From the NCBI RefSeq assembly GCF_042453785.1, contig NC_091673.1, positions 7,337,001 to 7,401,000 of the forward strand: 64,000 nucleotides of DNA, in the 5' to 3' direction. The position numbers and the translations under genes were made by a program. The stretch comes from Malus domestica (Eukaryota > Streptophyta > Magnoliopsida > Rosales > Rosaceae). Under the pieces are notes generated by a model. The model was not told where the DNA came from and ran no database searches. It worked only from the letters and a program-made list of their open reading frames with translations. Within the stretch, counting starts at the first letter, position 1; every line of letters starts with the position of its first letter. Positions 23,478 through 34,830 of this stretch are shown here, one piece after another.

Positions 23478-25674
23478 TGTAATGACCCGTCCCCAAAAAT
23501 TACGGTTTTTTATAATTTTAAAATGTGAAATTACAAAAATACCCTTCAAGGCAAATACATTGACTTTTGTTGACCGCCTTGTCGTGTCACGTAAGATCCA
23601 TTCCCTTAGAATATTCTTGTAGTACTCTTCGCTATGAACGCATGGGCGTAAACGAATGCAATTTGGAGTTATAGCGAATGAGTTATTAACGAACGAAGTC
23701 GAGGACAAAATGGTCAATTGATCATTTTCTGGAATGCTCCAGATTGTTAGAGCAAAATCTAGGAAGCCACGTGTGTGGCTGTGATGGAAAGGAAATGAGA
23801 GATACGGAAGGTGCGGCCCAATCAGAAGAGGGGGAAACGGAGATAACCAATGAGAATGAGGGAATAAGGGGAAATAAGGGAGAAGGAGAAGAAGGGGATC
23901 GGACCGGGATCCCCCTTTACCCAGCCTTCAACCAGACTCAGACTCGGACTTCCCCGAGCCTTTTATGATGATATCCGTCATTTTTTCGGTGAATCATGAC
24001 TCTCCAACACCTGCAAACATCATCATGCCTCTCCTCATTCGTTAATCACCCAAAAATTCGACCAGATTAGGCATGTTTCGTGGTGTACTGCGGTGTCGAC
24101 ACCGCAGTGTTCTTAGTGCCAGTCCGCCAATTTCTAAAACAAATTCCCTCGATCTCTACCACCATTAGACTCTCCTTGAACCCAGGAACAAACCTCAACC
24201 AACCATAGGCGACGGAGCATTGGAGAAGTCGAATCAAAGCCACCCATTTTTAGGGTTTTCGGCGGGTTCGAGACGAATTAGAGCTTTTCTAGCCAAATTG
24301 GTCTTAGTCACAGGTATGAAACTTGCTTCACTCATTGAGATCTTCATTCCTGTAAAATTTCAGAATTTTTGGAGTTGTTCGATTTTCTGGCGAGTCAGGG
24401 CAGCCGACTACCACGTGCGACGACGCGTGGGGGAAAATCTGAGGTCCCTCCTTAGGTTTTTCGACGTGCCGGATCCGAATTTACCGTCCATTTTCCCAAA
24501 TTATAACGTTTTAGTATAGTTCTGCTAAATGATCCTTAATTGTGTTTAGATGCGTTGGCAGGAAGCGACGTCATCCTCTCTAGATCGAGCAGTTCTCGAG
24601 CAATAAAATCAATGAGCAAACCCCTTCCTAACTTATATGTTTTCATAAAATAGTAGCCTAGCATGCATTATGTATTTCATGATTTGAGTATGTTTTATAT
24701 TATGCTTCACGAACTTCTATAATTACAGTTTACGAAATATTCATGATTTTATCGAAATTACGTTTACGAACAGTTATGAATTATTGGATTTGCATATATG
24801 GATTTCTATTGATCTCAAATATGACTTATATTATGGATTTAAAAATATGATTTATTTTATGGATTTATGAAATGAGGTTTTGAGCTTTCAAGCTCCAGTG
24901 TTTGATACAAGATTTTGAGATATGTTTTTTGTACTTTCTTAGTGGGTTTTCATACGACACATCCGTACACCACAGGTATAGATGTCTATGGCCATAGGAC
25001 ACAGATGATGGAGGAGTGAGATATGATATATTATATACCCCCAGCTTCACTGCCAAAAGTAGTGTTAGACAGCTTCACTAGCCACGGCTAGTGTCAGTGT
25101 GGATGTATGTTATTTTTATACAACTTCACCTTCGGGTGATAGACAGGTTATTCAGCTTCACCTTCGGGTGATGGAAATGTACTGCCTTCGGGCGACTATG
25201 ATACCCCTAGTTGAATACAACACAGATACTATTTACGATGTTTCACATGTTTTTCATGGCATGCTAAGGTTTTTCATAAAACCTATATGTAGTATTATAT
25301 ATATGTTTTCAAAACAGGGGGTTAGTATGTTCTAAAATAAATTGGTTTTCGTACTATTTGTATTATTATAAATTATGGTCCACTCACCTTTTCTGTTTTT
25401 GCGCCCTCTCAGGAGTTAGGATCGAGACACATGATCCCGGCGTCAGGACTCTACAACATAGGTATTCTCGAGTCTTCTCAGTACATAGGTATCATTTCTT
25501 TGTTTGTATCTTTTCGTAGTAGTTATATGCTTTGAAAACGTTTCTGCTTTGGTATAATAGTTCCAACTACATATCTTGTAGTTGTATGCATGTTTAAATG
25601 GCTTCGTCACCCCCGGGTGTCGGCCATCACATACCTACCCTCATATGTGGAGATATCGTGGTTGGGGCGTGTCA
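23478..25674. mobile_element. Probable solo LTR (or LARD-type LTR), about 2.2 kb
   Basis: The stretch begins TGTAATGACCCGTCCCC and ends GGGGCGTGTCA, so it has TG...CA ends. It has the same kind of start and end as the 2.2-kb stretch at 39688-41877 (TGTCACAGCCCGTCCC ... GGGTGTGTCA). It contains short CTTCACCTTCGGGTGAT repeats around 25120-25180 and no protein domain. No perfect target duplication was seen (TACTT versus CCCTT), so borders or integrity are uncertain. Bases 23326-23477 are unremarkable. Confidence 0.55.
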
Positions 25675-25832
25675 CCCTTTCCCTATATCTTGAGCACAAT
25701 ACGTGAAAACTATTTGGAGGTTTATATCCTTGGCTCAGTACTTAAATTTACGTAAATGAAAACAGCCATTTCCAATGAATTGCAAAAGGATAAAGAAGAA
25801 AACTTTTAAAAAAGGGAAGAATTAATACTTTG

Positions 25833-26740
25833 ACACTGAATGTCAATTCCTTGCCGCTTGTATTCCAAACCAATACATTACGAGAACAGTGATATGTACG
25901 TGCCAATACCGGATTTATGTGACAAGTTTCAAATGTTATAATAAGCTAAGACTAATTGGGCATTCCCGAAAGAGAATAACTTTTAAGTGTGACTGTCACT
26001 CCGTTCATCACCGTCTAGTATTAGCAATTCACTCACATTAAATCACGTTTGATGATAAGGCTAATCCAATTGTACCCCATCCTAAAATATAAAAAAAATA
26101 CAAAACAAAGGCTTAATAAACTACTTTAGATGCAGCATAAATAGTGTAAATAGGGTAAGAAAGGAGTGTCTCAGAGGAAGCAGAACCAATGTTAACAATT
26201 GCTCCCTTCTTCTTCCTCAGCATAACTGGAAGCACTGCCCTAGTGATCCACGTGGCACCCTCCATGTTCACCTTCACAATGCTCTCCATCAGCTCCAAAT
26301 CAACCTCCTGAAAAACCTTGCATAAGGGTAAGCCACCCAGCGTTATTTACCAAAATGCCCACATCAATCCCCTTTATTCCTTCCTCTATCGCATTAGCAA
26401 TTTCCAGCCCACTAAACTTTGCCAAATCAATGGCAATATCCTTGTTGTGAATTTTTTTACCATATTTTACGTGTATTTCATTGGCGGTGGCTTCGAGCTT
26501 CAAAGGGTTTCAACCAACTAAAACTACATTAAGATCCTTTGAAGCCATTTCGAAGGCTAGGGATTTTTCAATCCCGTCAGTGGGCCCAGTGATGAGAGCC
26601 CACGAGCCATACTCCTTGAGATTCTTTAGGGGTCTGAGGAACAAGAGCCAGACCCATGTGAGAAAATTGATGAATGATTTGCAAAGAGAGATGAACCCTA
26701 GAGTGCTTACTGCCACTAGGAAAAATTGTTGGAATTCCAT
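25833..26740 (-). pseudogene. Broken KCR2-like reductase gene
   Basis: Exon 1 (from MEFQQFFLVAVSTLG at 26740 down to about 26120) keeps the anchor, KEYGSWALITGPTDGI, DVGILVNNAG and [13 protein letters not shown], but is disabled. A TGA replaces the Arg codon after VVLVG (family R-N-x-x-K-L) near 26506, a 1-bp loss occurs after NNAG, and another occurs near the FF-x-EVD segment. The YAASK catalytic pair survives, but the donor after it has degenerated. An exon 2 remnant at about 25833-25900 encodes GLEYKRQGIDIQCQ-like sequence. Exon 3 is absent; the 2.2-kb LTR-like stretch ending at 25674 begins in its place. The copy is closer to the KCR2-like gene at 29177 than to KCR1. Confidence 0.88.
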
Positions 26741-26910
26741 TGCCAGCAATTCCAGTAGAGAATTTGGTAGGGTTTCTGGTTTATAATAGGAGCAGTCAGC
26801 GAGAAGGAAAATTCATAAGAGGAAAAGGGAAAAGGAATAAAGTTAAGACATTCGATTTTTCATTCATACTCTCCCAAATGGTGAAAGTTTGTTCTTATAC
26901 AACCCTAGGA

Positions 26911-27989
26911 TGTTGGAAAATATTATTATTTAGATTTATTTTAATATTTGGTATTTTGGGCTTAGCCCGTTAGTATTAGATTTTCGTTTCCTTGCCTATT
27001 AGGGTTAGGTTAGTTTTCTATATATATGATACTTTGTAACTCTATAGAATAACAAGTTATTCACAATGTAGTCTCTTAGGTTTTTTGTAACCGTTCCGGC
27101 ATTCTCGTTTGTTTAATAATATTTTTATTATTCTTGTTAGTCTTGTTCATTGCGCACTCTGATATTCAACTTGGTATCAGAGCAGGTTTGATCCTTCGGG
27201 ATTTAATATGCTTCTGTTTGCTCGTATCAGTTTGTTTGTTTTTGGATTTCGATATTAGTTGTTGGTAGTCTAAACTGCATCTGGAGCATCTGCACCCTTC
27301 ACGTTCCTGCACTCGCATCGTTGCACTCTTGTGTTTTGCAGGTTCTTTGTGGAGAAGACTGTAGAAAAAAAAAAAGGAAAAACGAAACAAAAAAAGGAGG
27401 AGGAAAAAGAAAGAAACTTTAAAGAAGATCCCAAAGAAAAAAAAAAGGAAAAACGAGACAGAAAAATGAGGAGGAAAAAGACAAAAGGAAAATAGAAGAA
27501 AATGCTTTGTTTTTTGAGGTTTTGACTTTGTGCCCACACGGGCAAGAAAAAAGTATTGGTATTGGTATTGGTGACATTGGCATTGGTATTGGTATCGTCA
27601 TCAGCATCGGTATCGGTATCGGCATTGGCATTGGCATTGGCATCGACATTGGCACTGGAATTTGAAGTCTTGCATCCGCATCTACTTTGGCAAACTCATG
27701 TCGTGTAACGCCATGAGTTTGACGGGGGTGTTAGAAAATATTATTATTTAGATTTGTTTTAATGTTTGGTATTTTGGGCTTAGCCTGTTAGTATTAGGGT
27801 TTCGTTTCCTTACCTATTAGGATTATGTTAGTTTTCTATATATAAGGTACTTTGTAACTTTATAGAATAACAAGTTATTCACAATATAGTCTCTTAGGTT
27901 TTTTGTAGCCGTTCTGGTATTCTCGTTTGTTTAATAACATTTCTATTATTCTTGTTAGTCTTATTCGTTGTGCACTCTGATATTCAACT
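26911..27989 (+). mobile_element. Complete TRIM (terminal-repeat retrotransposon in miniature)
   Basis: Two 261-bp LTRs (26911-27171 and 27729-27989), both starting TGTT and ending TTCAACT, flank a 557-bp interior. The primer binding site TGGTATCAGAGC (27172-27183, initiator tRNA-Met) follows the 5' LTR directly. A GACGGGGG polypurine tract (27721-27728) precedes the 3' LTR. The target duplication is TAGGA (26906-26910 and 27990-27994). The LTRs differ at a modest number of positions, so the insertion is not very recent. No gag or pol is present. Bases 26750-26910 are the flank of the KCR pseudogene. Confidence 0.92.
27553..27660 (+). repeat. Hexamer-based minisatellite inside the TRIM
   Basis: About 18 imperfect GG(T/C)ATT/GG(T/C)ATC hexamers in tandem (GGTATTGGTATTGGTGACAT and similar). 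The opposite strand reads Met-Pro/Ile-Pro repeats. This minus-strand frame is a by-product of the repeat, not a gene. Confidence 0.85.
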
Positions 27990-28007
27990 TAGGAGTGCCC
28001 ACAATTG

Positions 28008-28168
28008 GAGAAATTTTTAGTTGTGATAGGAATGCAAGTGGTACACCATGTGTTTTAATATGAATGCTAGGAAATTTTATTTTTTAAGTTATTAATTTTT
28101 TAGCACACATATCCCACCATTTGTTTAGTGACACGTTGTGTATCATCCCGTGTGCCGATAAATATCTC
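28008..28168 (+). mobile_element. GAGAAATTTTT-family MITE
   Basis: A 161-bp copy beginning GAGAAATTTTTAG and ending AAATATCTC, with a 9-bp duplication CCACAATTG at 27999-28007 and 28169-28177. A further partial repeat of its end and flank (TAAATATCTCCCACAATTGG) follows to about 28202. The rest of 28203-29176 is AT-rich and holds no supportable gene. Confidence 0.75.
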
Positions 28169-29176
28169 CCACAATTGGCCGGTAAATATCTCCCACAATT
28201 GGATCACATCACAGCTTCCCATACCGTTGGATTGGATGAAACCAACTCTTCCAAAAGAAAAAGACAAAATACCATAAAGGCTAAACACCTAACTACCATA
28301 TGGTCCAATGTCCTAACAGTTTATCAGCAGAAGGCGTAAAGCGGGCAAGAACAATTCAAGACGACATTTCTAAAATGGTGCAGACCAGTAGCAAACTCTA
28401 GTTGCCAGTGCAACTAGCAATGTGTGTCAAATGCCACGAAGGTAATATGATTTTTTTCAAAAGGTTCCTTAGTAAAATATTGGCTTAATTACAAGTACAC
28501 TTTATTAAACTCAATTGTTTTCTCATTTTGTCTCATAAAATTTAAAATGTGTCACTTAACTTTCCAAAAGTTCATTTTTTGTCGCAACTTACCCCCTTCA
28601 TCAACTCCGATAACTAATACATTAAAAAGTCTGGCAAAGTGAGAAAACAATTGAGTTGTATGGGGTGTAGCTGTAATTAAGCTTAAACCATTACACTTGG
28701 TAATTGTAAGTAAACATACTAGATGCTACTAAAGTAGGTGACTATTACATCAATTGTACAATGATTTAAGAATATTTTTTTAATTATTATGAGATATTTT
28801 AAATTTGATTCTCATCAATGACAAGTTTGATTTGCTAGTTTATTACGAAAATGCATAAATCTTCTGTCTTAATATAGAAAATAAAAGAATAAAAAACATA
28901 TTTTCTCGAATTAATGAACATCACATCATATCACATCCCATCACATGTTTTGTTTTATGAAAGCACATCACGTGTTATATATAACCGATTGGTGCCAACC
29001 AAATTAAAAAACGCGACAACGTTCCCATAACTCACAATAATTTTCCTATTCATACAAGTCCATTGTGAATTTGCTTCTTATTATATTATTACTTAATTAC
29101 TGCAAGCCAAATACACATCAAATTAACAAACCTCACAATCTTAACCAAAACAAAGAACGTACACAATGGAGTTTCA

Positions 29177-30465
29177 TCATGTTCGTGTTGTTTGTTGCAT
29201 CCTTTTCAATTGGCCAATCTTTCGCAACCGAAGGGTGTACCAAAAACACACAGCAGTCACAAACGCATCGGGCAATGTATGTACTATGAGCCACTGCACA
29301 GAGTGCCCCCAGTAGGGCGAACAATGGTGCTCATAGCCAATCCATCGCATGCTTGCCTTGCCGTACGTCTCTGGTGATGGGAAGAAGAAGGGAGTTGCCT
29401 TTACCATTGTCAGCTTTGTTGCCACGAACATAGGAATCTGGCACTGAATGTCAATTCCCTGCTGCTTGTATTCCAAACTAATGCTTCTTGACAACATTGA
29501 AAGGTACCTATATAACATGACGCATACATTCTTAATCATATAAGCGGTTTAATATACGAGAAAATGTTCATTTCAAAAGATAACCAGTTATACTTAAGAT
29601 CTTCTCAATTCGAAAGTTTGTAAAATTAACTGGGCTTAATTTTCAAGAGGGTCAAGACATATTTGCACAGACATACTAATCGTCTAACCACGAGATATGA
29701 AAATATGAAACAAAGTTTGGTAAGAACCGATATACACTCAAATCCTAATCCCGTTTTCACAACTTAAATTAATTTGAAGCAGAATGTTGATTGAAAAAAA
29801 TAAATAAAATTAAGCATGAAATGAACTCACGATTTGGAAGAAGCATAATTAGTGAATAGAGGAAAAGAAGGGACCGCATGAGAGGCAGAGCCAAGATTGA
29901 CAATTGCTCCTTTCTTCTTCTTGAGCATACCTGGAAGCAGTGCCCTAGTGATCCACGTCGCAGCCTCCATGTTCACCTTTATGCTCTCCATCAACTCCAA
30001 ATCATCCACCTCATGGAGGAACTTACCAAATCTGTAAGCCACTCCTGCGTTATTTACCAAAATACCGACATCGAGCCCTTTTATCTCTTCCTCTATGGCA
30101 TCAGCTATTTCCTCCCCACTAAATTTGGACAAGTCCATAACAATGTTCTTAACATCAATTTGTCCACCATATTTTTCACGTAATTCGTTGGAGGTAGCGT
30201 CAAGCTTTGAAGTGTTTCGATCAAGCAAGACTAGGTTAAGACCCTTTGAAGCCATTTCGAAGGCAAGGGCTCTCCCGATACCATCAGCAGAGCCCGTAAC
30301 GAGAGCCCAGGAGCCATACTCCTTGAGATTCTTTGGGGGTCTCAAGAACATGACCCATACCCACCTGAGAAAATTGAAGGAGGATTTGCAAAGAGAGATG
30401 AATCCTAAAGTGCTTGCTGCCGCTATGAAAAGCTCATGCAGTTCCATTGTAGGTACTGAATCCAC
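29177..30465 (-). CDS. KCR2-like very-long-chain 3-oxoacyl-CoA reductase-like protein, two exons
   Basis: Exons 29831-30465 and 29177-29507 join in frame to 966 bp (321 aa). It is a short-chain dehydrogenase/reductase with an N-terminal hydrophobic anchor (about 11-42), TGSADGIG (57-64), NNAG (138-141), Ser193, and the YASSK pair (Tyr207, Lys211). All residues for NADPH-dependent ketoacyl reduction are therefore present. Compared with KCR1 at 9225, the second intron is missing: GIDIQCQ runs directly into IPMFVATK. The cofactor-binding strand reads LVLLDRN rather than LILVGRN, so specificity may differ. Arabidopsis has a weakly active second gene (KCR2, At1g24470) that this resembles. An alternative start is the Met at residue 7. 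No lesions were seen; its activity in elongation is inference. Confidence 0.87.
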
Positions 30466-30540
30466 TGATCAGTTTCTCTTTTAAAATGAAGGACTTTGTT
30501 TTGTAAAGCGACTGCGGGACAAGTTTGAGTCGCTGAAAAA

Positions 30541-30690
30541 TGATGAAATTTTTAGTTGTGATGAGAATACGGATGGTATATCACTTATTTTTATATAAGT
30601 GATGAGAAATTTTATTTTTTAAGTCATCATTTATATAATAATACGTGATGTATTATCCCGTGTGACAATCACACTGAAAAATCTCTCAAA
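30541..30690 (+). mobile_element. GAGAAATTTTT-family MITE, copy without clear target duplication
   Basis: Starts GATGAAATTTTTAGTTGTG, runs through the family core (AAATTTTATTTTTTAAGT, GTGATGTATTATCCCG) and ends GAAAAATCTCTC. It lies just upstream of the KCR2-like start. The target duplication is obscured by an A-run on the right. Confidence 0.6.
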
Positions 30691-32186
30691 AAAAAAAAGG
30701 ACCGTGCTATTAAATATGATATTCAGAAGAGATGTTGGATGTTGCAACTTTAAGACCATTGACTAAGAACCTAAAATTTCCTCTTTTCTCCTCCCCCGCC
30801 CCCACCAACGAGACTGAAACTGAGGCTGTGAAGCCCAGTTCCCTTTCCCTACTCGCCTACGCGCTGCGCGCTAGGAATTTTCAGAAACCAACAGGCCCAC
30901 GTGGGGGTGTTCCCCGCCTGTCAGAAAGCCATGGTCTCACATGCTGTGCCTTTTTCTAGCTTTTTGTAAAATCATAATCACCTGCAGAGAGCCATGGTCT
31001 CAAAGTAATCCCAACGGCTACATTTTATAACCCAACGGTTCATGTTCAAATTTGTTTTTTAGTTTTATATTTATGTATTTATTGAATTTATCGGTTTAGA
31101 TCGAATATAATCAAATTTAACGGTAAAAAGAAGATCTAACGGTCTAAATTTAAATCAAACGGCTAGAATAATTTAAAAAATTTATTTAACTTAAAATTCA
31201 ACTAAGTCAAGATGATGGATATCATTATTAAGTTTATGTAATCTATGAGTTTTCTATTGTATTAAGTTTATATGGTTTATTAATTGTTTTTTTTTTTAAG
31301 TTTATGTGATTTATTAAATATCATTTGTATTAAGTTTATGTGGTTTATCATGATTTTCATGTATTAATTTAGTGATTTTTCAAAATTTATCAGAATTTAA
31401 ATATTTTTAGGTTAAAATATTCATAAAATTAATTTAGGATAATCTACATAATTTTTTTTTTAAATTGCCTTAATTCATTCTTTGATAATATGGGGCTAAA
31501 ATTTTAGACCAAAAATGTTGGAGTAGAAAAGCTGTTTCTGGCTAAAACCTAAATTTTCTGGGCTAAATATTTTTAGGTTTTAGGTCACCATTGGAGATGG
31601 TCTAATGGGTGACAACCATACTTGACTCGACTATAGGTGGAAGCATGGTCCACCATCAATAATATTGATGTTGTTTCAATTTAATCACCTAACATTAGTT
31701 GGTGGATATTACTGCAAGGATGAGGATCCTCTCCAAAGCCTTAAAATCTGAGTCTGCTGAGCATGCGATCTTGACTTTTGAAATTTAATCAAACGGTTAC
31801 AAACAGAGGGATCATCTAAAAGTTATAATAAAAAAAATTATACATTTTTTGAAATACAATCTCACAAATTTTTAAATCATATTTACAAAATAAATTATGT
31901 GTCATCAATAAAAAAACGTTAATCAATAGTTAAGTAATTACCCAATCATCAACAACTACATCATTTAGTTTACAAAATTTAGTTTAAAATTTTAGTTTCC
32001 CTAGCATTACCCATTGCAAAATCATATTGGTAACGCTAGCAAGATTAAATTTGTAGATAAAATTTTATAAATGACTTGAAAGTTGATAATATAATTTAGT
32101 TTACATATTTTATCTACAAATTTAATCTTTCTAGCTTTATTTTCTTGCAAAACTGGTGGTGGTGGGGACATAGCCACTGCTGGGCC
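30691..32186. other. Gene-free AT-rich interval
   Basis: Contains a CCATGGTCTCA duplication (about 30929 and 30992), a run of related short repeats with TTAAGTTTATGTG-TTTAT (about 31230-31345), and transposon-like flanks near 31715 (GAGGATCCTCTCC, the tip motif of the Mutator-like MITE family), but no pair of termini could be fixed. No supportable gene. Confidence 0.4.
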
Positions 32187-32189
32187 TTA

Positions 32190-32420
32190 CATCGGGAAAT
32201 TCCACCTTTTCTTTAAACCAAGAGAGTCGGGAGCCGAGTGTGAGAAGAACCACTGGTCTTGAGTGAGCCCAAACTGTGTGCAGCAAGCTTCATAGCCAAT
32301 CCGCTGAACCGCAGCCTTTGCATGAGCATCTGGCGTTGGTATGAAGAGGGACGACCTCTGGATCGAAGCAACCCTCGGCACCAATTTTGTTGCTGTATAA
32401 TATGATACCTGACTTTGCAC
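32190..32420 (-). pseudogene. Orphan KCR last exon
   Basis: Encodes YYTATKLVPRVASIQRSSLF, then IPTPDAHAKAAVQRIGYEAC and CTQFGLTQDQWFFSHSAPDS, aligned with the KCR1 last exon ([34 protein letters not shown]). The WIGYE core is QRIGYE and the PYW motif is lost. The C-terminal tail is different, and no exon 1 or 2 lies within the next 2.4 kb upstream. The frame is open, so it decayed slowly or recently. It is the fifth KCR-related locus of the array. Confidence 0.8.
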
Positions 32421-32765
32421 ATCAAATAGTATAATAGTAGATTATGTTATTGCATGCATGAAATATAAACAAAAAACTCATTAGTAGTTAGGTCAAAGGG
32501 TTTTATTCCACAGCAGTACGCATCACGTATAGGCACCCATAAAACTGCATGCAGTATATAGCAGAGGAGTTGCGGTTCGTTGCGAGAGATTTTTTAGTTT
32601 GCCTAGAATATGGGGCAAAATATTACATGTCATTATATAATTGGAGGAGTACTTGAAACCAAAATTCCCTTAATTGCATAATATTTGGTATTCCGCTCCA
32701 TATTCTGAACACATTGCACGTTAAAAAATTTATGGCCTCACGGACCCCACTTTCATAAGGGGCAT

Positions 32766-33324
32766 GTTAGAGCAGTTCCACCGGGGAACTGATAGGCCAT
32801 CACCCAGCCAAAAAACCAGCCCAGCACCCAGGCTATCCACTCCAGCCGAGCATTTTGACCGACACCCAGCCCAAGCCATGCAAGAAACCGGCCTAAAATC
32901 GATAGACCCACATGCCGGGCCACCTGACGTCAGCCGAGCCATCAACCTCCCACACGATCAACACGTCGCAGAGCTCCTCGGGGCTGAGGTTGATTCTGGG
33001 GCAAAGGGAGATTCTGGGGCCTTCACCAAAAGGCGTTTGACCTCAGAATCCAACACGGGTCCACGGGTACCAGCCCGAATTGTCATACGAGTCAGTGCCG
33101 GGAGGGTGACATGTTGGATCCGCGGCGGCTACTGCCAAGGGAACCACCGGTTGAGGAAAATATCAAATTGGGTTAGTGGGGTTGGATTGATAGGGAATTT
33201 GATAGGCAAAATTGTTGGAATATTGTGGAGGAATAAAGATTGGGGATTGTGAACCAGAAGGAAAGTTGGAATCCGGTGGGATTATCATGGCACAGGGTGG
33301 TGGGTTTTTGCAGAGCTCCACCCA

Positions 33325-33385
<61 letters not shown>

Positions 33386-33677
33386 GAGGGAGGTTGAAGT
33401 GAGTTGGCGTCGGGAGTGGCGTTTGGCGTTTGGGGATGTAGAGGGAGAGTATAAAGAGTTCTAGTGGAACCGTGGAGGTTCCTGACTTTTCCTCTTTTTT
33501 TTTTAATAAAATTATTATTTTTATTATTTTATAATAAAAAATAATAATATTTTAATAAAATTGACTAGGCTATTTTTTGTTAGAGGTGTAGATGCTTTGG
33601 CCTATTACTGTTCACTTGAGTGGATAAATGCGCTGGGTGCTGGCGCAAAGTCTTTAGGGGTGAACTTGCTCTTAGGT
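32766..33677. mobile_element. Candidate non-autonomous DNA transposon with imperfect inverted ends
   Basis: The left end TTAGAGCAGTTCCACCGG and the inverted right end TAAGAGCAAGTTCACCCC are imperfect inverted repeats. No clear target duplication was found. The interior has a GC-richer stretch (32764-33250) with an open frame of no recognisable similarity and a (GA)n microsatellite of about 26 units at 33328-33380. The intervals 32421-32765 and 33678-34830 hold no supportable gene; a (TA)n run is at 34120-34160. Confidence 0.35.
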
Positions 33678-34118
33678 CCGCTTTTGTCCAGAAAACAAGT
33701 GAATAGTTACGGGTTCATGTTCCTATCCCTATATATAAGGATGAATGACAACCAGCTTTTCATTTGAAATTTCTTGTTCTAACTTTTTTATAAACCACAA
33801 AGCTGACAGTTTTAATCTTCATATAACATTTTAGAATAAAAGATAGTCGTAAAAGTAGAATAAGGTCTAGCTTCAACGGTTGGTAACATCCCCCATATAA
33901 TATACAGTCGGTTTGATTTGGTAATTTGGTTTTATTAATTAAGTGTTTGATTAAGAGAAGATGGTCATGAGATATTGAAAGTGATTACCATAATTGCATT
34001 TCCTAGGGTTTGTGAAGACTGTGAGGCCACGGGCGGAAGAGAGGGTGTGGATTATACATGTTCACCTGTAATATTCATGTAGATGTCTTGAAGTGTGATC
34101 CGAATAACTTTGGATAAG

Positions 34119-34170
<52 letters not shown>

Positions 34171-34830
34171 GTTGCAGCTTTTATTGTTGAGATCTGGCAT
34201 TGGGATTGCGTTAGGGAGACTATTGTAGTAGTGCTCCGTGAACTTGCACCCTAGTTTAGGAATGCACGAGTCCTGGTTAAAACTTAGCTACAAGCCTGCA
34301 ATGGGTTTCGTATCCCTCTTCTTTTGGTTTTCCTCATCATATTAGAGAGATGAAGAAAGAAGAGGGTATGAAACCCCGTTACACGCAAGTTCTTCCCGAT
34401 CCCTTGAGGATGCTTCCTCTCCATAACTATAACATGATGATTCACAACAGTTACAAACTACTTGTGCTTGAAAAATAAGAAGATTATTGGAGAATCATTG
34501 CTTCAATTGTTAGAAGGTAGTGTAACTCATAATATGTGAAAAGGTTGTATGTACAGATCAAGTGACGCTAAGCCTTCATAAACTAGCTAGAATAAAACAC
34601 TTCTTCGTGTGTCCGGGAATCGCCAAACAAAAATTTGCTGTACTTTCATGAAACTTCCATATCTCTTCTTAATCTTCAGTTAGTTTTGTTTATGCCGGCC
34701 AAGCGATAATGTTGTCGGAGTCTTCACAAAACAATAGCATATCCTTGTGATCCATCAAACTTCCAGTTATCATACCTTTCCATGATACTTGGCTCACAGT
34801 AGGCCTTGGTGCTGAGTGTTACGGTAATAA

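Noticed and set aside
27419-27655. Met-Pro repeat protein on the minus strand
   Set aside because: It is produced by the hexamer minisatellite inside the TRIM, and has no conserved start or homology.
32764-33252. 162-aa plus-strand frame as a gene
   Set aside because: No domain or similarity recognised; it spans the left end of a candidate transposon and ends before a GA microsatellite.
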